Below, piece after piece: positions 41,582-50,830 of a DNA stretch of 64,000 nucleotides (the stretch's first letter is position 1; each line of letters begins with the position of its first letter). The position numbers and the translations under genes are program-made. Source of the DNA: Sideroxydans sp. (GTDB lineage: Bacteria; Pseudomonadota; Gammaproteobacteria; Burkholderiales; Gallionellaceae); contig JAQTTU010000003.1 of assembly GCA_028710605.1 (NCBI GenBank), forward strand, positions 124,001 through 188,000, read 5' to 3'. The notes under the pieces are model-generated. The model was not told where the DNA came from, searched no databases, and worked only from the letters and a program-made list of their open reading frames with translations.

Positions 41582-42474
41582 TGTTTTCCACCTTGTTGTC
41601 GGATTAAATGTTCAATCATGAATTTGCGCCGCAGCAAGCCGCCGGGATCGTCCGGGATGGCGCGCAGCCATTGCTCCTGCGCCAGCTGGCGTTCGCTCGC
41701 GGGAGCATCCGCCTGCGTTGCGGCAGCAGTGCCGGGAGCCGGTTTGCCCAGTGCGGCGGCGGCATCGCGCTGCGCCTGCTCGGCGCTGTCGGCTTGCGCT
41801 TTGCCGGAAGCATTGTCGCGGGCTTGGGCTTGCAAGTCTGGCTGCCCGCCGCCTTCCTTGTCCTTGTCTTTCCCGGCTTTGCCCTGCGGGTTTTGTCCGT
41901 TTTGCTGTTGGCTGCCGGAACGTTGATTGGAAGAATCTTTCGCCTCCTGCTGCTTGCCTGAATCCTTGTTGCCTGAATCCTTGTTGCCTGAATCCTTGCT
42001 GCCTGATTGGCCGGACTGGTTCTTGTCGCCGTTCTGCTTGTCCTTGTCCGAATTATCCTGATCCGAATTTTGTTTCGATTGAGGCGGCTGCTGTTGCAGC
42101 ACTTTGGCCACCAGCTCGCGGTTACGCTTGGCATCCTGATTATTGGCATCGCGCGCCAGCGCGGCATCGTAGGCGCTCAGCGCTTGCTGCAACTGCCCCG
42201 CCTGCGCCAGCGCGTTGCCGCGATTGTAGTGGGCATCGCTGTCGTCGAAAGCCGCGAAATCCCGCGCGGCATCCCGGTATTCCCCGGCTTGCAATTCGGC
42301 GTAAGCCTTGCGGCGCGGGTCGTTGTAGGTGCGGGCAGCTTCTGCAGCCTTGCCTTGTTGCAGCAATTTTTCGCCGCGCTGGTCGGCGTTGCGCCACAAG
42401 CTGTCCCAGCCGCCATCCGCCTGCGCCGTCGCCGCCCACAACGCCAGCAACAGCAACCAACTGCCGCGCTTCAT
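41578..42474 (-). CDS. batC: BatC-like TPR protein with low-complexity linker
   Basis: MKRGSWLLLLALWAATAQADGGWDSLWRNADQRGEKLLQQGKAAEAARTYNDPRRKAYAELQAGEYRDAARDFAAF...; start placed at 42474. Confidence 0.88.
   Translation of the reverse strand: MKRGSWLLLLALWAATAQADGGWDSLWRNADQRGEKLLQQGKAAEAARTYNDPRRKAYAELQAGEYRDAARDFAAFDDSDAHYNRGNALAQAGQLQQALSAYDAALARDANNQDAKRNRELVAKVLQQQPPQSKQNSDQDNSDKDKQNGDKNQSGQSGSKDSGNKDSGNKDSGKQQEAKDSSNQRSGSQQQNGQNPQGKAGKDKDKEGGGQPDLQAQARDNASGKAQADSAEQAQRDAAAALGKPAPGTAAATQADAPASERQLAQEQWLRAIPDDPGGLLRRKFMIEHLIRQQGGKQ
41954..42004. repeat. 15-bp in-gene tandem repeat (DSGNK units) in batC
   Basis: TTGCCTGAATCCTTGTTGCCTGAATCCTTGTTGCCTGAATCCTTGCTGCCTG. Confidence 0.88.
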
Positions 42475-43457
42475 AACCACCCCCGTCGCGCCAACAGCGC
42501 CGCCAGCACCAGCAGCAGCGGCAACAGCCACACCCCGCCGTCCAGCCAGTGCGCCACGTGAATATCCTTGTCCCCGTCCCTTTTGCCGCCGTGTTCGGCG
42601 CTGACTTGCAGCGCGGCGATCAGGCCGGGCAACTGCGGCAGTTCCGCGTAGCGTCCTCCGCCGCTGGCGGCCAGTTGTTGCAGGCGTTCCGCATCCAGCC
42701 GGGCGAGACTCAACTGCCCGCGCCCGTTCTGCGCGAAGCCGCCGCCCGCCTGCGCCAGCGGCGCGCCGCTGCGCGTGCCTATGCCCACCACATTGACCGC
42801 GATATTTTGCGCTTGCAGTTTGCGGGCTTCGGCAAAAGCGCTCGCCGGATCGCTGAAGCCGTCGGTCAGCACCACGACCTGCGCGTTCTTGCCGCCGCCC
42901 TGTTCGAGCAGCGCGCCCGCCTGTTGCAAGGCCGGGGCGAGGTTGTCGCCCGCTTTGGGCATGATGTCCGGGGCAAGCGGCGGCAGCAGCGCGCGCAGGG
43001 TGTCCACGTCGTCGGTCATGGGCGCGACGGTAAAGGCTTCGTCGCCGAAAGCCACCAGCCCCACCCGCGCATCCCGCGCCGCGCCGAGCAGGTCTTCCAG
43101 CGCATAGCGCGCGCGGGTGATGCGGTCGGGCGACACATCCGCCGCCAGCATGGAGGGCGACAAATCCAGCACCAGCAGCCAGGTCTGATTGCCGCGATAG
43201 GCGATGGCGGATTGCTGTTGCCAGCTGGGTCCGGCCAACGCAATGGCGGCCAATGTCCAGGCCAGCGCCAGCCACGGCCAAGGCGAACCGCCGCGTTTTC
43301 CGCCAGCCCGCAATTGCAGGCTCGGCAGCAGCTCGGGGTCTATGAGTTGCGCCCATACTCCTCCGCCGTTGCGCCGCCGCGCCAGCCACAAAATCAAGCC
43401 CCACAATACGGGCAGCGCCAGCAGCCACAGCGGGCGCAGAAAATGAAAATCCGCCAT
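42471..43457 (-). CDS. batB: von Willebrand factor A domain protein, BatB
   Basis: MADFHFLRPLWLLALPVLWGLILWLARR...WLLVLDLSPSMLAADVSPDRITRARYALEDLL (MIDAS DLSPS). Confidence 0.9.
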   Translation of the reverse strand: MADFHFLRPLWLLALPVLWGLILWLARRRNGGGVWAQLIDPELLPSLQLRAGGKRGGSPWPWLALAWTLAAIALAGPSWQQQSAIAYRGNQTWLLVLDLSPSMLAADVSPDRITRARYALEDLLGAARDARVGLVAFGDEAFTVAPMTDDVDTLRALLPPLAPDIMPKAGDNLAPALQQAGALLEQGGGKNAQVVVLTDGFSDPASAFAEARKLQAQNIAVNVVGIGTRSGAPLAQAGGGFAQNGRGQLSLARLDAERLQQLAASGGGRYAELPQLPGLIAALQVSAEHGGKRDGDKDIHVAHWLDGGVWLLPLLLVLAALLARRGWL

Positions 43458-44431
43458 CAACTCCATCTCCGTCCACTCCATAACACGGCGAGCAAACTCA
43501 GCAACAACGCCAGCCCCAGCGGCCATTGAAACCATTCTTCGCTCGGCCTGTACCATTGCTGCCGCGCGTCACTGGGTTCGAGCCGGTCTATGCGCGCATA
43601 CACTTTTTGCAAATTTCCTGCATCGGTCGCGCGGAAATATTCGCCGCCGCTGGTTTGGGCGATGAGCTTGAGCGTGTCTTCATCCAGTTCGCCGTTGCCC
43701 GCGCTCAAACCGAAAAATCCGGCTTGCATTTCCGAACCCACGCCTATGGTGTAAATGCGCAGCCCCGCTGCGGCGGCCATTTTCGCGGCTTGCGCGGGCG
43801 GCATGGCTCCGGCGTTGCTGCTGCCGTCGGTGAGCAGGATCAACACCATCTCGCTTTTGTCTGTCGCCTTTTCCGCATGCTCGCGCAGACGTTTCAGCGC
43901 CAGACCGATGGCATCGCCGATGGCGGTTTGCGTTCCCGCCATGCCTATCATGGCTTCGTTCAGAAATTGCCCCACCGTGTCCAGATCGGTGGTGAGCGGC
44001 GCTTGCAAATAGGGTTGCGTGCCGAACAAAATCAGCCCCACCTGATCGCCGTGGCGGCGGCGGATGAAGTCTCCCGCCACTTTCTGCACCACTTGCAGGC
44101 GGCTGGCATTTCCGGCCATATCCTGCGTTGACATAGAGCCGGAGACATCCACCGCCAACATCAGCTTGCGTCCGGTGGATGGGATGGGCTGCGGCTCGCC
44201 CAGCCATTGCGGGCGCACGGCGGCGAGCAACAGCAGCAACCAGACCAGCGCGAACAACATCAAACGTGGGCGTGACATGGATTGCGTTTCAATGGTCGCC
44301 CCGCCAGCGACATCGTCGGCAAACGGCAGGAACAGCGCCGCCCCCTGCGGTCGCGCGGGCGGCAACCAGCGCGCCAGCAACCACGGCAACGGCAGCAGCA
44401 ACAACATCCACGGCCATTCGAAATGGATCAT
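43457..44431 (-). CDS. batA: von Willebrand factor A domain protein, BatA
   Basis: MIHFEWPWMLLLLPLPWLLARWLPPARPQ...LMLAVDVSGSMSTQDM (MIDAS DVSGS). Confidence 0.92.
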   Translation of the reverse strand: MIHFEWPWMLLLLPLPWLLARWLPPARPQGAALFLPFADDVAGGATIETQSMSRPRLMLFALVWLLLLLAAVRPQWLGEPQPIPSTGRKLMLAVDVSGSMSTQDMAGNASRLQVVQKVAGDFIRRRHGDQVGLILFGTQPYLQAPLTTDLDTVGQFLNEAMIGMAGTQTAIGDAIGLALKRLREHAEKATDKSEMVLILLTDGSSNAGAMPPAQAAKMAAAAGLRIYTIGVGSEMQAGFFGLSAGNGELDEDTLKLIAQTSGGEYFRATDAGNLQKVYARIDRLEPSDARQQWYRPSEEWFQWPLGLALLLSLLAVLWSGRRWS

Positions 44432-44880
44432 CGCCGCCCCCGCAAAAACTCGCGCGCGCCATCGAGCCAAGGGGCGCGATCGTTCAACAGGCGGCTGCCG
44501 TAAGCGGCGCGCAGCAGGCTTTGTCCGGCATCGCCCGCCAGCGCGTTGCCGCCGTGGGCGACGACGAACGCCAGCCATGCGTCGCCGCTCAGATGCGCGA
44601 CCGTCTCGCGCCCATACACGGCAACGGCATAGCGCCGCAACAAATCCTGCAAGCCGCCCGCCAGTTGCCGGTCATCGTGCGCGTGCGTTTGCAGATGCTT
44701 CAGTTCGCGCAGCGCGATACGGCGCAGCCGGGCGGGTTTGCGCCAGTACCAATACGCCAGCGCCGCCGCCAGCAACAACAGCAACAGCGCCAATCCCCAC
44801 CATCCCGGCGCGGGCGGCCACCAACCGGGCGGCGGCGGCGCGTGGGGCGGTGCGAGCTGTTTTAATAATTCGTTGTTCAT
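44428..44880 (-). CDS. DUF4381 domain protein
   Basis: MNNELLKQLAPPHAPPPPGWWPPAPGWWGLALLLLLLAAALAYWYWRKPARLRRIALRELKHLQ; position between DUF58 and batA genes. Confidence 0.88.
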   Translation of the reverse strand: MNNELLKQLAPPHAPPPPGWWPPAPGWWGLALLLLLLAAALAYWYWRKPARLRRIALRELKHLQTHAHDDRQLAGGLQDLLRRYAVAVYGRETVAHLSGDAWLAFVVAHGGNALAGDAGQSLLRAAYGSRLLNDRAPWLDGAREFLRGRR

Positions 44881-44899
44881 TTTTGAAAACCTGAAATTC

Positions 44900-45039
44900 T
44901 AGCCACAGAGAACACAGAGATCACAGAGAGGAACGGCGGAGTTGCAACATGAGCGCAATTCCCCAATTGAGTTAAAAACGGCGAAATGTTGAATACCCGC
45001 CACTGTCTCTGTGTCCTCTGTGCCCTCTGTGGCAAATGC
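44900..45039. repeat. Facing CACAGAG short-period repeat
   Basis: GCCACAGAGAACACAGAGATCACAGAG...CTGTCTCTGTGTCCTCTGTGCCCTCTGTGGC. Confidence 0.92.
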
Positions 45040-45048
45040 TTTCCAAAT

Positions 45049-45951
45049 TCACACTTTCCATAGCGGCTCCCGCAACATGGGCGGCAATGCTTCGCTGACC
45101 GGATCGCTTGTCTCCAGCCGGATCAGCGACAGGTTGAGGCGTTGCGCCAGTTCGTTCAAACGGTGTTCGCGCGCCGCCCATTTTTCCTGCCATGCGTTGC
45201 GGCTGCGCGCGCCGTCCAGCCACCACAGGCGACCGGGCAATCCGGCGCGGTAGCTGCCGTCCGGCAGGCCGCCGCTTTCCAGCGGGTCGGTCAGCCACAG
45301 CAGGCGGCAGTCGCAACGCGGCGCGATGCTCGCCAACAGGGTTTCGGTGCGTTCATCCAGCCCGCTGAAATCGCTCAGAATCAACACCAGACTGCCGGGT
45401 TGCAGCAGCGGCCTCAGGGCAGTCAGCGATGCATTCAAATTTTCCGCTGCGGGCATGCCGGGGCTGCGCGGCTGCGCCTCGATCAGCGCTTCCAGAATGG
45501 GCAACACACCGGCTTCGCGCGCGCGCGGACGGAAGATGCGCTGCGGCTGGTCGCCGCCGGAAATCATTGCGCCCACGCGGTCGCCGTCCATCGCGGCCAC
45601 CCACGCCAGCAAAGCCGCCGCGCGCAACAGCAGCGCGGACTTGAGCTGGTAGCGGCTGCCGAAATACAGGCCGGGATGCAAGTCGGCCAACAGCCACACC
45701 GGACGCTCGCGCTCTTCGCGGAACAGTTTGGTATGCGGCTGTCCGCGCCGCGCCGTGACGCGCCAGTCGATATTGCGCGCGTCGTCTCCCGCCGCATACA
45801 GGCGCACCTCTTCAAACTCCAGCCCGCGCCCGCGTTGCGCGCTGCGGTGCGCTCCCTGCAAACGCGCCAGCACCGGGCGGCGCGCGTGCAGGTTGAGGTC
45901 GCGCGCGGTGCTGCGCAAACCCACCAGTTCTGCCAGATCGGGCAGGATCAT
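45049..45951 (-). CDS. DUF58 domain protein
   Basis: MILPDLAELVGLRSTARDLNLHARRPVLARLQGAHRSAQRGRGLEFEEVRLYAAGDDARNIDWRVTARRGQPHTKLFREERE. Confidence 0.93.
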   Translation of the reverse strand: MILPDLAELVGLRSTARDLNLHARRPVLARLQGAHRSAQRGRGLEFEEVRLYAAGDDARNIDWRVTARRGQPHTKLFREERERPVWLLADLHPGLYFGSRYQLKSALLLRAAALLAWVAAMDGDRVGAMISGGDQPQRIFRPRAREAGVLPILEALIEAQPRSPGMPAAENLNASLTALRPLLQPGSLVLILSDFSGLDERTETLLASIAPRCDCRLLWLTDPLESGGLPDGSYRAGLPGRLWWLDGARSRNAWQEKWAAREHRLNELAQRLNLSLIRLETSDPVSEALPPMLREPLWKV

Positions 45952-46940
45952 GGAGCGGGAACCTGACGCAACAGTTCGAGCACGCAATCCTGTGCCGAGA
46001 TGCCGTGCGCCTGCGCGGCGTAGTCCAGCAACAAGCGGTGGCGCAAAGCATCCGGCGCGATGGCTTGCACATCTTCCGGGCTGACGTAATCGCGCCCGTC
46101 CAGCCAGGCCAGCGCACGCGCGCCGCGCTCCATGGCGATGGCCGCGCGCGGGCTGGCTCCCCAGCGCAGCCATTCGGCCAGCTTGCTGCTGTATTTGTCC
46201 GGGATGTGCGTGGCTTCGACCAGCGCGGCGATATATTCGGCGACCGGATCGGCCAGTGTCAGTTGCAGCACTTCGCGCCGCGCGGCGAACACTTGTTCCT
46301 GCGTCAAAGCCGCGCGCGGCGGCGGCAGTTCGCGCGCATCGAGCGCTTCGCGCCGCGACAATTCCATGATGCGCAAGGTGGTGGCGCGGTCGGGATAATC
46401 AACCAGCGTGTGCAGCATGAAGCGGTCCAGCTGCGCTTCCGGCAAGGGATACGTGCCTTCGTGTTCGATGGGGTTTTGCGTGGCCATCACCAGGAACAGG
46501 CGCGGCAATGGATAGGTCGCTGCGCCGACGCTGATCTGGCGTTCGGCCATGGCTTCCAGCAGCGCGGACTGCACCTTGGCCGGAGCGCGGTTGATCTCGT
46601 CGGCCAGAATCAAATTATGGAATAAAGGGCCGCGCTGGAAATGGAAACCGCCCTGTTCGGGGCGGTAAATATCGGAACCGGTGAGGTCTGCCGGAAGCAT
46701 GTCGGGCGTGAATTGCAAACGCTGGAAGTCGCCTTCGATGCCGTGCGCCAAGGCCTTGATGGCGCGGGTTTTGGCCAGCCCCGGCGCGCCTTCCACCAGC
46801 AGGTGACCGTCCGCCAGCAAGGCCGCCAGCAGGCGTTCCACCAGATTGTCCTGCCCCAGAATTTGTTGGTTGAGATATACGCGCAGCGCGTGGAATGCGG
46901 CCTGCGCCGTGTTTGCATGAGAAATGTTGCCGTCTTCCAT
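45948..46940 (-). CDS. MoxR-family AAA+ ATPase
   Basis: LLVEGAPGLAKTRAIKALAHGIEGDFQRLQFTPDMLPADLTGSDIYRPEQGGFHFQRGPLFHNLILADEINRAPAKVQSALLEAMAERQI. Confidence 0.95.
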   Translation of the reverse strand: MEDGNISHANTAQAAFHALRVYLNQQILGQDNLVERLLAALLADGHLLVEGAPGLAKTRAIKALAHGIEGDFQRLQFTPDMLPADLTGSDIYRPEQGGFHFQRGPLFHNLILADEINRAPAKVQSALLEAMAERQISVGAATYPLPRLFLVMATQNPIEHEGTYPLPEAQLDRFMLHTLVDYPDRATTLRIMELSRREALDARELPPPRAALTQEQVFAARREVLQLTLADPVAEYIAALVEATHIPDKYSSKLAEWLRWGASPRAAIAMERGARALAWLDGRDYVSPEDVQAIAPDALRHRLLLDYAAQAHGISAQDCVLELLRQVPAP

Positions 46941-47034
46941 TTGCTATCCTTTCTGCCGGGTAATTTCGTGGCATACAGAAAGAATATTTTTTAAAAAGTT
47001 CCCAAAAAGATTTATTGAAACGGCTCAAGCGAAG

Positions 47035-47100
47035 AACCAGCAAATACGGGCATCTCCATCGGGCGCATGATGCAGATCGCCTATTGACGGGCATCTTCAC
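47035..47100. repeat. Copy of dispersed GATCGCCTATTGACGGGC repeat (both arms)
   Basis: AACCAGCAAATACGGGCATCTCCATCGGGCGCATGATGCAGATCGCCTATTGACGGGCATCTTC. Confidence 0.9.
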
Positions 47101-47372
47101 GATGTTCGGTTTTGAATTAAGCGCCTTGCCTGTTGAATGATGCGGAAATAAAAAGTATTTCTCACGCGGAGGCGCGTCCGACTTGGGAATAATGGATTGG
47201 CTGCTTGCCGCCGCCGTGGGGAATGTACAAAACCGGCAATCTTTTATGGTTCATTTTGGTCACCCAGCTATATACGCAATGCGCCTATGTTACCCGTCAT
47301 ATCGGGGCGCTCCGGCCCACTTTCAATTGCGTTATCATGCGGCCTGTTTCAAATTCCCAAAGGAGTTTCACC

Positions 47373-47942
47373 ATGTCCAGCGCGCTCATTCTTCTCGGCA
47401 TCTGCATTGTTTCTCTGGTTTACGGTGTCAGCCTGTACAACAATCTGGTCAGCATGAAACACGCGGTGAGCAAGGCGTGGGCGAACATCGACGTGTTGCT
47501 CAAGCAGCGCCACGACGAACTGCCCAAGCTGGTCGAGGTGTGCAAGCAGTACAAGCAGTTCGAGCAGGAAACCTTGCAGCGCGTGATCGCCGCGCGCCAG
47601 CAAGTGCAGACGGCGCGCGAAGGGCAGGACATCGCGGCGCTGGGCGTGGCGGAAGGCATGATGCGCAGCAGTCTGGGCGGGCTGTTCGCGGTGGCCGAAG
47701 CGTACCCCGACCTAAAAACCAACCAGCAGTTCATGCAGCTGCAAACGCGCATCACCGGGCTGGAGAACGGCATCGCCGACCGGCGCGAGCTGTATAACGA
47801 GTCGGTGAATATTTACAACGTGGGCATAGAGCAATTCCCGGCGGTGCTGATCGCCAACATGTTCGCCTACTCGCCAAAACCCCTGCTAGAATTCGCCGCA
47901 GCAGAAAAAACCGATGTCGATATCAAGGCGTTGTTCGGCTAG
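47373..47942 (+). CDS. lemA: LemA family protein
   Basis: MSSALILLGICIVSLVYGVSLYNNLVSMKHAVSKAWANIDVLLKQRHDELPKLVEVCKQYKQFEQETLQRVIAARQQ. Confidence 0.94.
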   Translation: MSSALILLGICIVSLVYGVSLYNNLVSMKHAVSKAWANIDVLLKQRHDELPKLVEVCKQYKQFEQETLQRVIAARQQVQTAREGQDIAALGVAEGMMRSSLGGLFAVAEAYPDLKTNQQFMQLQTRITGLENGIADRRELYNESVNIYNVGIEQFPAVLIANMFAYSPKPLLEFAAAEKTDVDIKALFG

Positions 47943-48027
47943 GAAGTGATGGAGGTAAAGTCATTCATGGCAACAGCAGGGGATGTTGGTTCGACACTTA
48001 TAAAACTTGTATCCAAGGAAAAATAAC

Positions 48028-48735
48028 ATGAAAAAAATTCTCGTATTGGCGCTCGCAATGGGCATTTCTCAAACCGCTTCGGCCGGGATCAACACGCTGC
48101 AAAATCTGGCTCAAGGCGAATTCCGCAATTTCTCCGAAGACCTCGGCTCGGCATTGAGCTCCAAGGCAGTTTCTCCCGCCGAGGGGCTGGGAATCGTCGG
48201 CTTTGACGTGGGCGTGGAACTCACCCAGACCAAGCTGGCCAAGAGCGAAGCGCTGTGGAACAAAGTCGGCACCGGCTCGCTCAGCAATCTGTACGTGCCG
48301 AAACTGCACGTCACCAAAGGTCTGCCGCTGGACATCGACATCGGCGGTTTCATTTCCGCTGTGCCCACCACCGGCATCACCCTGTACGGCGGCGAAGCCA
48401 AGTGGGCATTCATGCCGGGCAGCACCGTGATGCCCGCCGTTGCCGTGCGCGGTGCGCTCACCAAGTTGTCCGGCGTAAGCCAGCTGGCTTTGAATACCAA
48501 GAGTCTGGACGTGTCAGTTTCCAAGGGGCTCGCCATGCTCACGCCTTACGCCGGTATCGGTCGGGTGTGGACCACCAGCACGCCGAACGCAGGCAGCCTG
48601 ACCGAGGAAAGCTTCTCGCAAAGCAAACTGTTCGTGGGAGCCAATTTCAATTTGGGGGTGATGAACCTGGCCGCCGAGTATGACAAGACCGGTTCGGCAG
48701 CTTCCATCAGCGGCAAGCTGGGCATGCGCTTCTAA
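48028..48735 (+). CDS. Secreted / outer-membrane beta-barrel-like hypothetical protein
   Basis: Signal peptide MKKILVLALAMGISQTASAG; repetitive amphipathic strands and C-terminal aromatic (...GKLGMRF). Confidence 0.75.
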   Translation: MKKILVLALAMGISQTASAGINTLQNLAQGEFRNFSEDLGSALSSKAVSPAEGLGIVGFDVGVELTQTKLAKSEALWNKVGTGSLSNLYVPKLHVTKGLPLDIDIGGFISAVPTTGITLYGGEAKWAFMPGSTVMPAVAVRGALTKLSGVSQLALNTKSLDVSVSKGLAMLTPYAGIGRVWTTSTPNAGSLTEESFSQSKLFVGANFNLGVMNLAAEYDKTGSAASISGKLGMRF

Positions 48736-48761
48736 GCGTCGTCGCAGTCGGCGCAAAGGGG

Positions 48762-49658
48762 TTGGCGATGCTCACTTCCTTGCGCCGCTCCTACTCGCAA
48801 CTCATCACTTCCGGCGGACAACTTTTACTGTTGTTCGCCGGATTTCATTTGGGCAGCCGCACTGCGTGGTTATGGTGTCTGGGCAGCATGGCGCTCATCA
48901 GCCTGTTTGTCTGGTATTCGGCGCTGCACCGCTTGCGCATCGTCAACGGCACGCCCACTTCGCGTATCGGATCAGCCGCGCAGGGGTATGTGGAATTGCT
49001 GGGCCATGCCCGGCCGCAGGGCGCGCCCATTCTGGGCAAATGTTCGCTGCTGCCCTGCCTGTGGTATCGCTACCAGATCGAGCGCAAGAATTACAAGAAC
49101 GAATGGCATACCGAATCTTCCGGCGAAAGCGATGCGCCCTTCCTGATCGACGACGGCAGCGGGCAATGCGTGATAGACCCCGCAGGCGCGGAGATCATCA
49201 CGCAGCACAAGAGCACATGGCGGGTCGCGGACTATCGCTATACCGAATGGACGTTGCTGCAACAGGATGCGCTGTATGCGCTGGGCGAATTCAAAACCGT
49301 TGGCGGCAGCACCAGCACGCTCACGCAGAACGATCTGGTGAACCAGGTGCTGTTCGAATGGAAGAAGGACAACGCGGACTTGCTCAAACGTTTCGATCTG
49401 GACAACAGCGGCGAACTCGATATGCAGGAATGGATGCTGGCGCGCCAGGCCGCCAAACGCGAAGCCAACAAACATCTGGCCGAAGCGCGCGCCGAGGCGG
49501 ACACCAACTTCCTGCTGCAACCGCACGACGGACGGCTATTTCTCATCAGCAATCTGCCGCCGGAAAAACTCGCCAGCCGCTACGCGCTGTGGACTTGGCT
49601 GCATCTGGCGATATTGTTTGGCGCATTGGGCGGGATGGCGTGGATGTTGGCTGGCTGA
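48762..49658 (+). CDS. GIDE-domain membrane protein with EF-hand motif
   Basis: Two TM regions flanking a GIDE-like domain; contains DLDNSGELDMQE EF-hand loop. Confidence 0.78.
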   Translation: MAMLTSLRRSYSQLITSGGQLLLLFAGFHLGSRTAWLWCLGSMALISLFVWYSALHRLRIVNGTPTSRIGSAAQGYVELLGHARPQGAPILGKCSLLPCLWYRYQIERKNYKNEWHTESSGESDAPFLIDDGSGQCVIDPAGAEIITQHKSTWRVADYRYTEWTLLQQDALYALGEFKTVGGSTSTLTQNDLVNQVLFEWKKDNADLLKRFDLDNSGELDMQEWMLARQAAKREANKHLAEARAEADTNFLLQPHDGRLFLISNLPPEKLASRYALWTWLHLAILFGALGGMAWMLAG

Positions 49659-49680
49659 GCGAACGATGTTGCCTCGCTTT

Positions 49681-49740
49681 TGTAGGTGCGAATTCATTCG
49701 CACATAACATGTTCTCCGTGCGAATGAATTCGCACCTACA
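49681..49740. repeat. Inverted repeat TGTAGGTGCGAATTCATTCGCAC...GTGCGAATGAATTCGCACCTACA
   Basis: Perfect 23-bp arms. Confidence 0.95.
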
Positions 49741-49763
49741 AACGCTTCTCCTGCCTCTCAGGT

Positions 49764-50720
49764 TCAAACCGAAATCCGGTGTCCCGGATTCAGCAGATCA
49801 ATAATGCTCTGATGTCCGGCCTTGACGGCGAGATCGAGCGGCGTGCTGCCATCCTGATATTGCGCGTAGCGGTTCGCGCCTTTGTCCAGCAGCAGTTTGA
49901 CGATCTGGGTATGACCGTTGTTGGCGGCTTTGTGCAGCGCCGTCCAGCCGTCCATACTGGCCAGATTCACATCGGCTCCTTTCGCGATCAAATAGGCGCA
50001 TGCCAGCAGATGTCCGCGCGTGGCGGCCTGCATCAGCGCGGTCCAGCCGAACTGGCTCTGGATATTCGGATCGGCTCCCTTCTCCAGCAACAGATTCACC
50101 ACTTTGTCGTAGCCGTTGTAGGCCGCCCAATGCAATGGCGTGTAGCCGGTCTTGTCGCAGGCGGTAATTTTTGCGCCGCATTTGATCAGCAGCAGCGCGA
50201 ATTCTTCGTTGCCGTTGAATGCCGAGATCATCAGCGGAGTCCAGTCGCGCTCGTCGCGGATTTCCAGATCCACGCCGCACGACAGGAACACCTGCACCGC
50301 ATCCTGATTGCCATCCTCCACCGATTTCAGCAGCCCTTGCGGGGTGAATTCGTAACCGAGCTGCTCGACTTCCAGACGTTTAAACTCGGGGATGTCATCC
50401 CATGCATTGATTGTTAGATCCTGGCCGTGCAACGAGTGCAGATAGTTGCTGATGCGGATGATTTCCGCCGCCGCTTCCGGCGGAAAACCCGCCCGGTCTC
50501 CGCCGCGTTTGTCCACCATCAAGTCTTGCAGATAGTCCTCGATGTGCTCGGTCTCTATCAGTTCCTGAATTTTGCCGAACACGCGCGGAAAACGCGCTTC
50601 CAGCACGTTGGGGTAAATGCTTTCGTTATTGCCAAGCAGTTTGAGTAGTCTCTGATCCACAGTCTGAATACCATCCCGGAAATTGCCGACATTGGTTTTG
50701 AAATGACAACATAGCGACAA
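49764..50720 (-). CDS. Ankyrin-repeat protein with shared N-terminal domain (paralog 1)
   Basis: Five or so ankyrin repeats (DWTPLMISAFNGNEEFALLLIKCGAKITACDKTGYTPLHWAAYNGYDKVVNLLLEKGADPN). Confidence 0.9.
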   Translation of the reverse strand: MSLCCHFKTNVGNFRDGIQTVDQRLLKLLGNNESIYPNVLEARFPRVFGKIQELIETEHIEDYLQDLMVDKRGGDRAGFPPEAAAEIIRISNYLHSLHGQDLTINAWDDIPEFKRLEVEQLGYEFTPQGLLKSVEDGNQDAVQVFLSCGVDLEIRDERDWTPLMISAFNGNEEFALLLIKCGAKITACDKTGYTPLHWAAYNGYDKVVNLLLEKGADPNIQSQFGWTALMQAATRGHLLACAYLIAKGADVNLASMDGWTALHKAANNGHTQIVKLLLDKGANRYAQYQDGSTPLDLAVKAGHQSIIDLLNPGHRISV

Positions 50721-50830
50721 ACCAATTCATTCCCGCGCAAAATCCTTTGCGCGAACAAACAGATAATACTCTCAGGCGGGGGTTTCAGAGCGTCAAATTC
50801 TTTTCCGTTTTCGGCAATACACCAAGTCCC

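Noticed and set aside
47183-47797. 204-aa ORF overlapping lemA in another frame
   Set aside because: Alternative frame of lemA; composition atypical, LemA frame is clearly the coding one.
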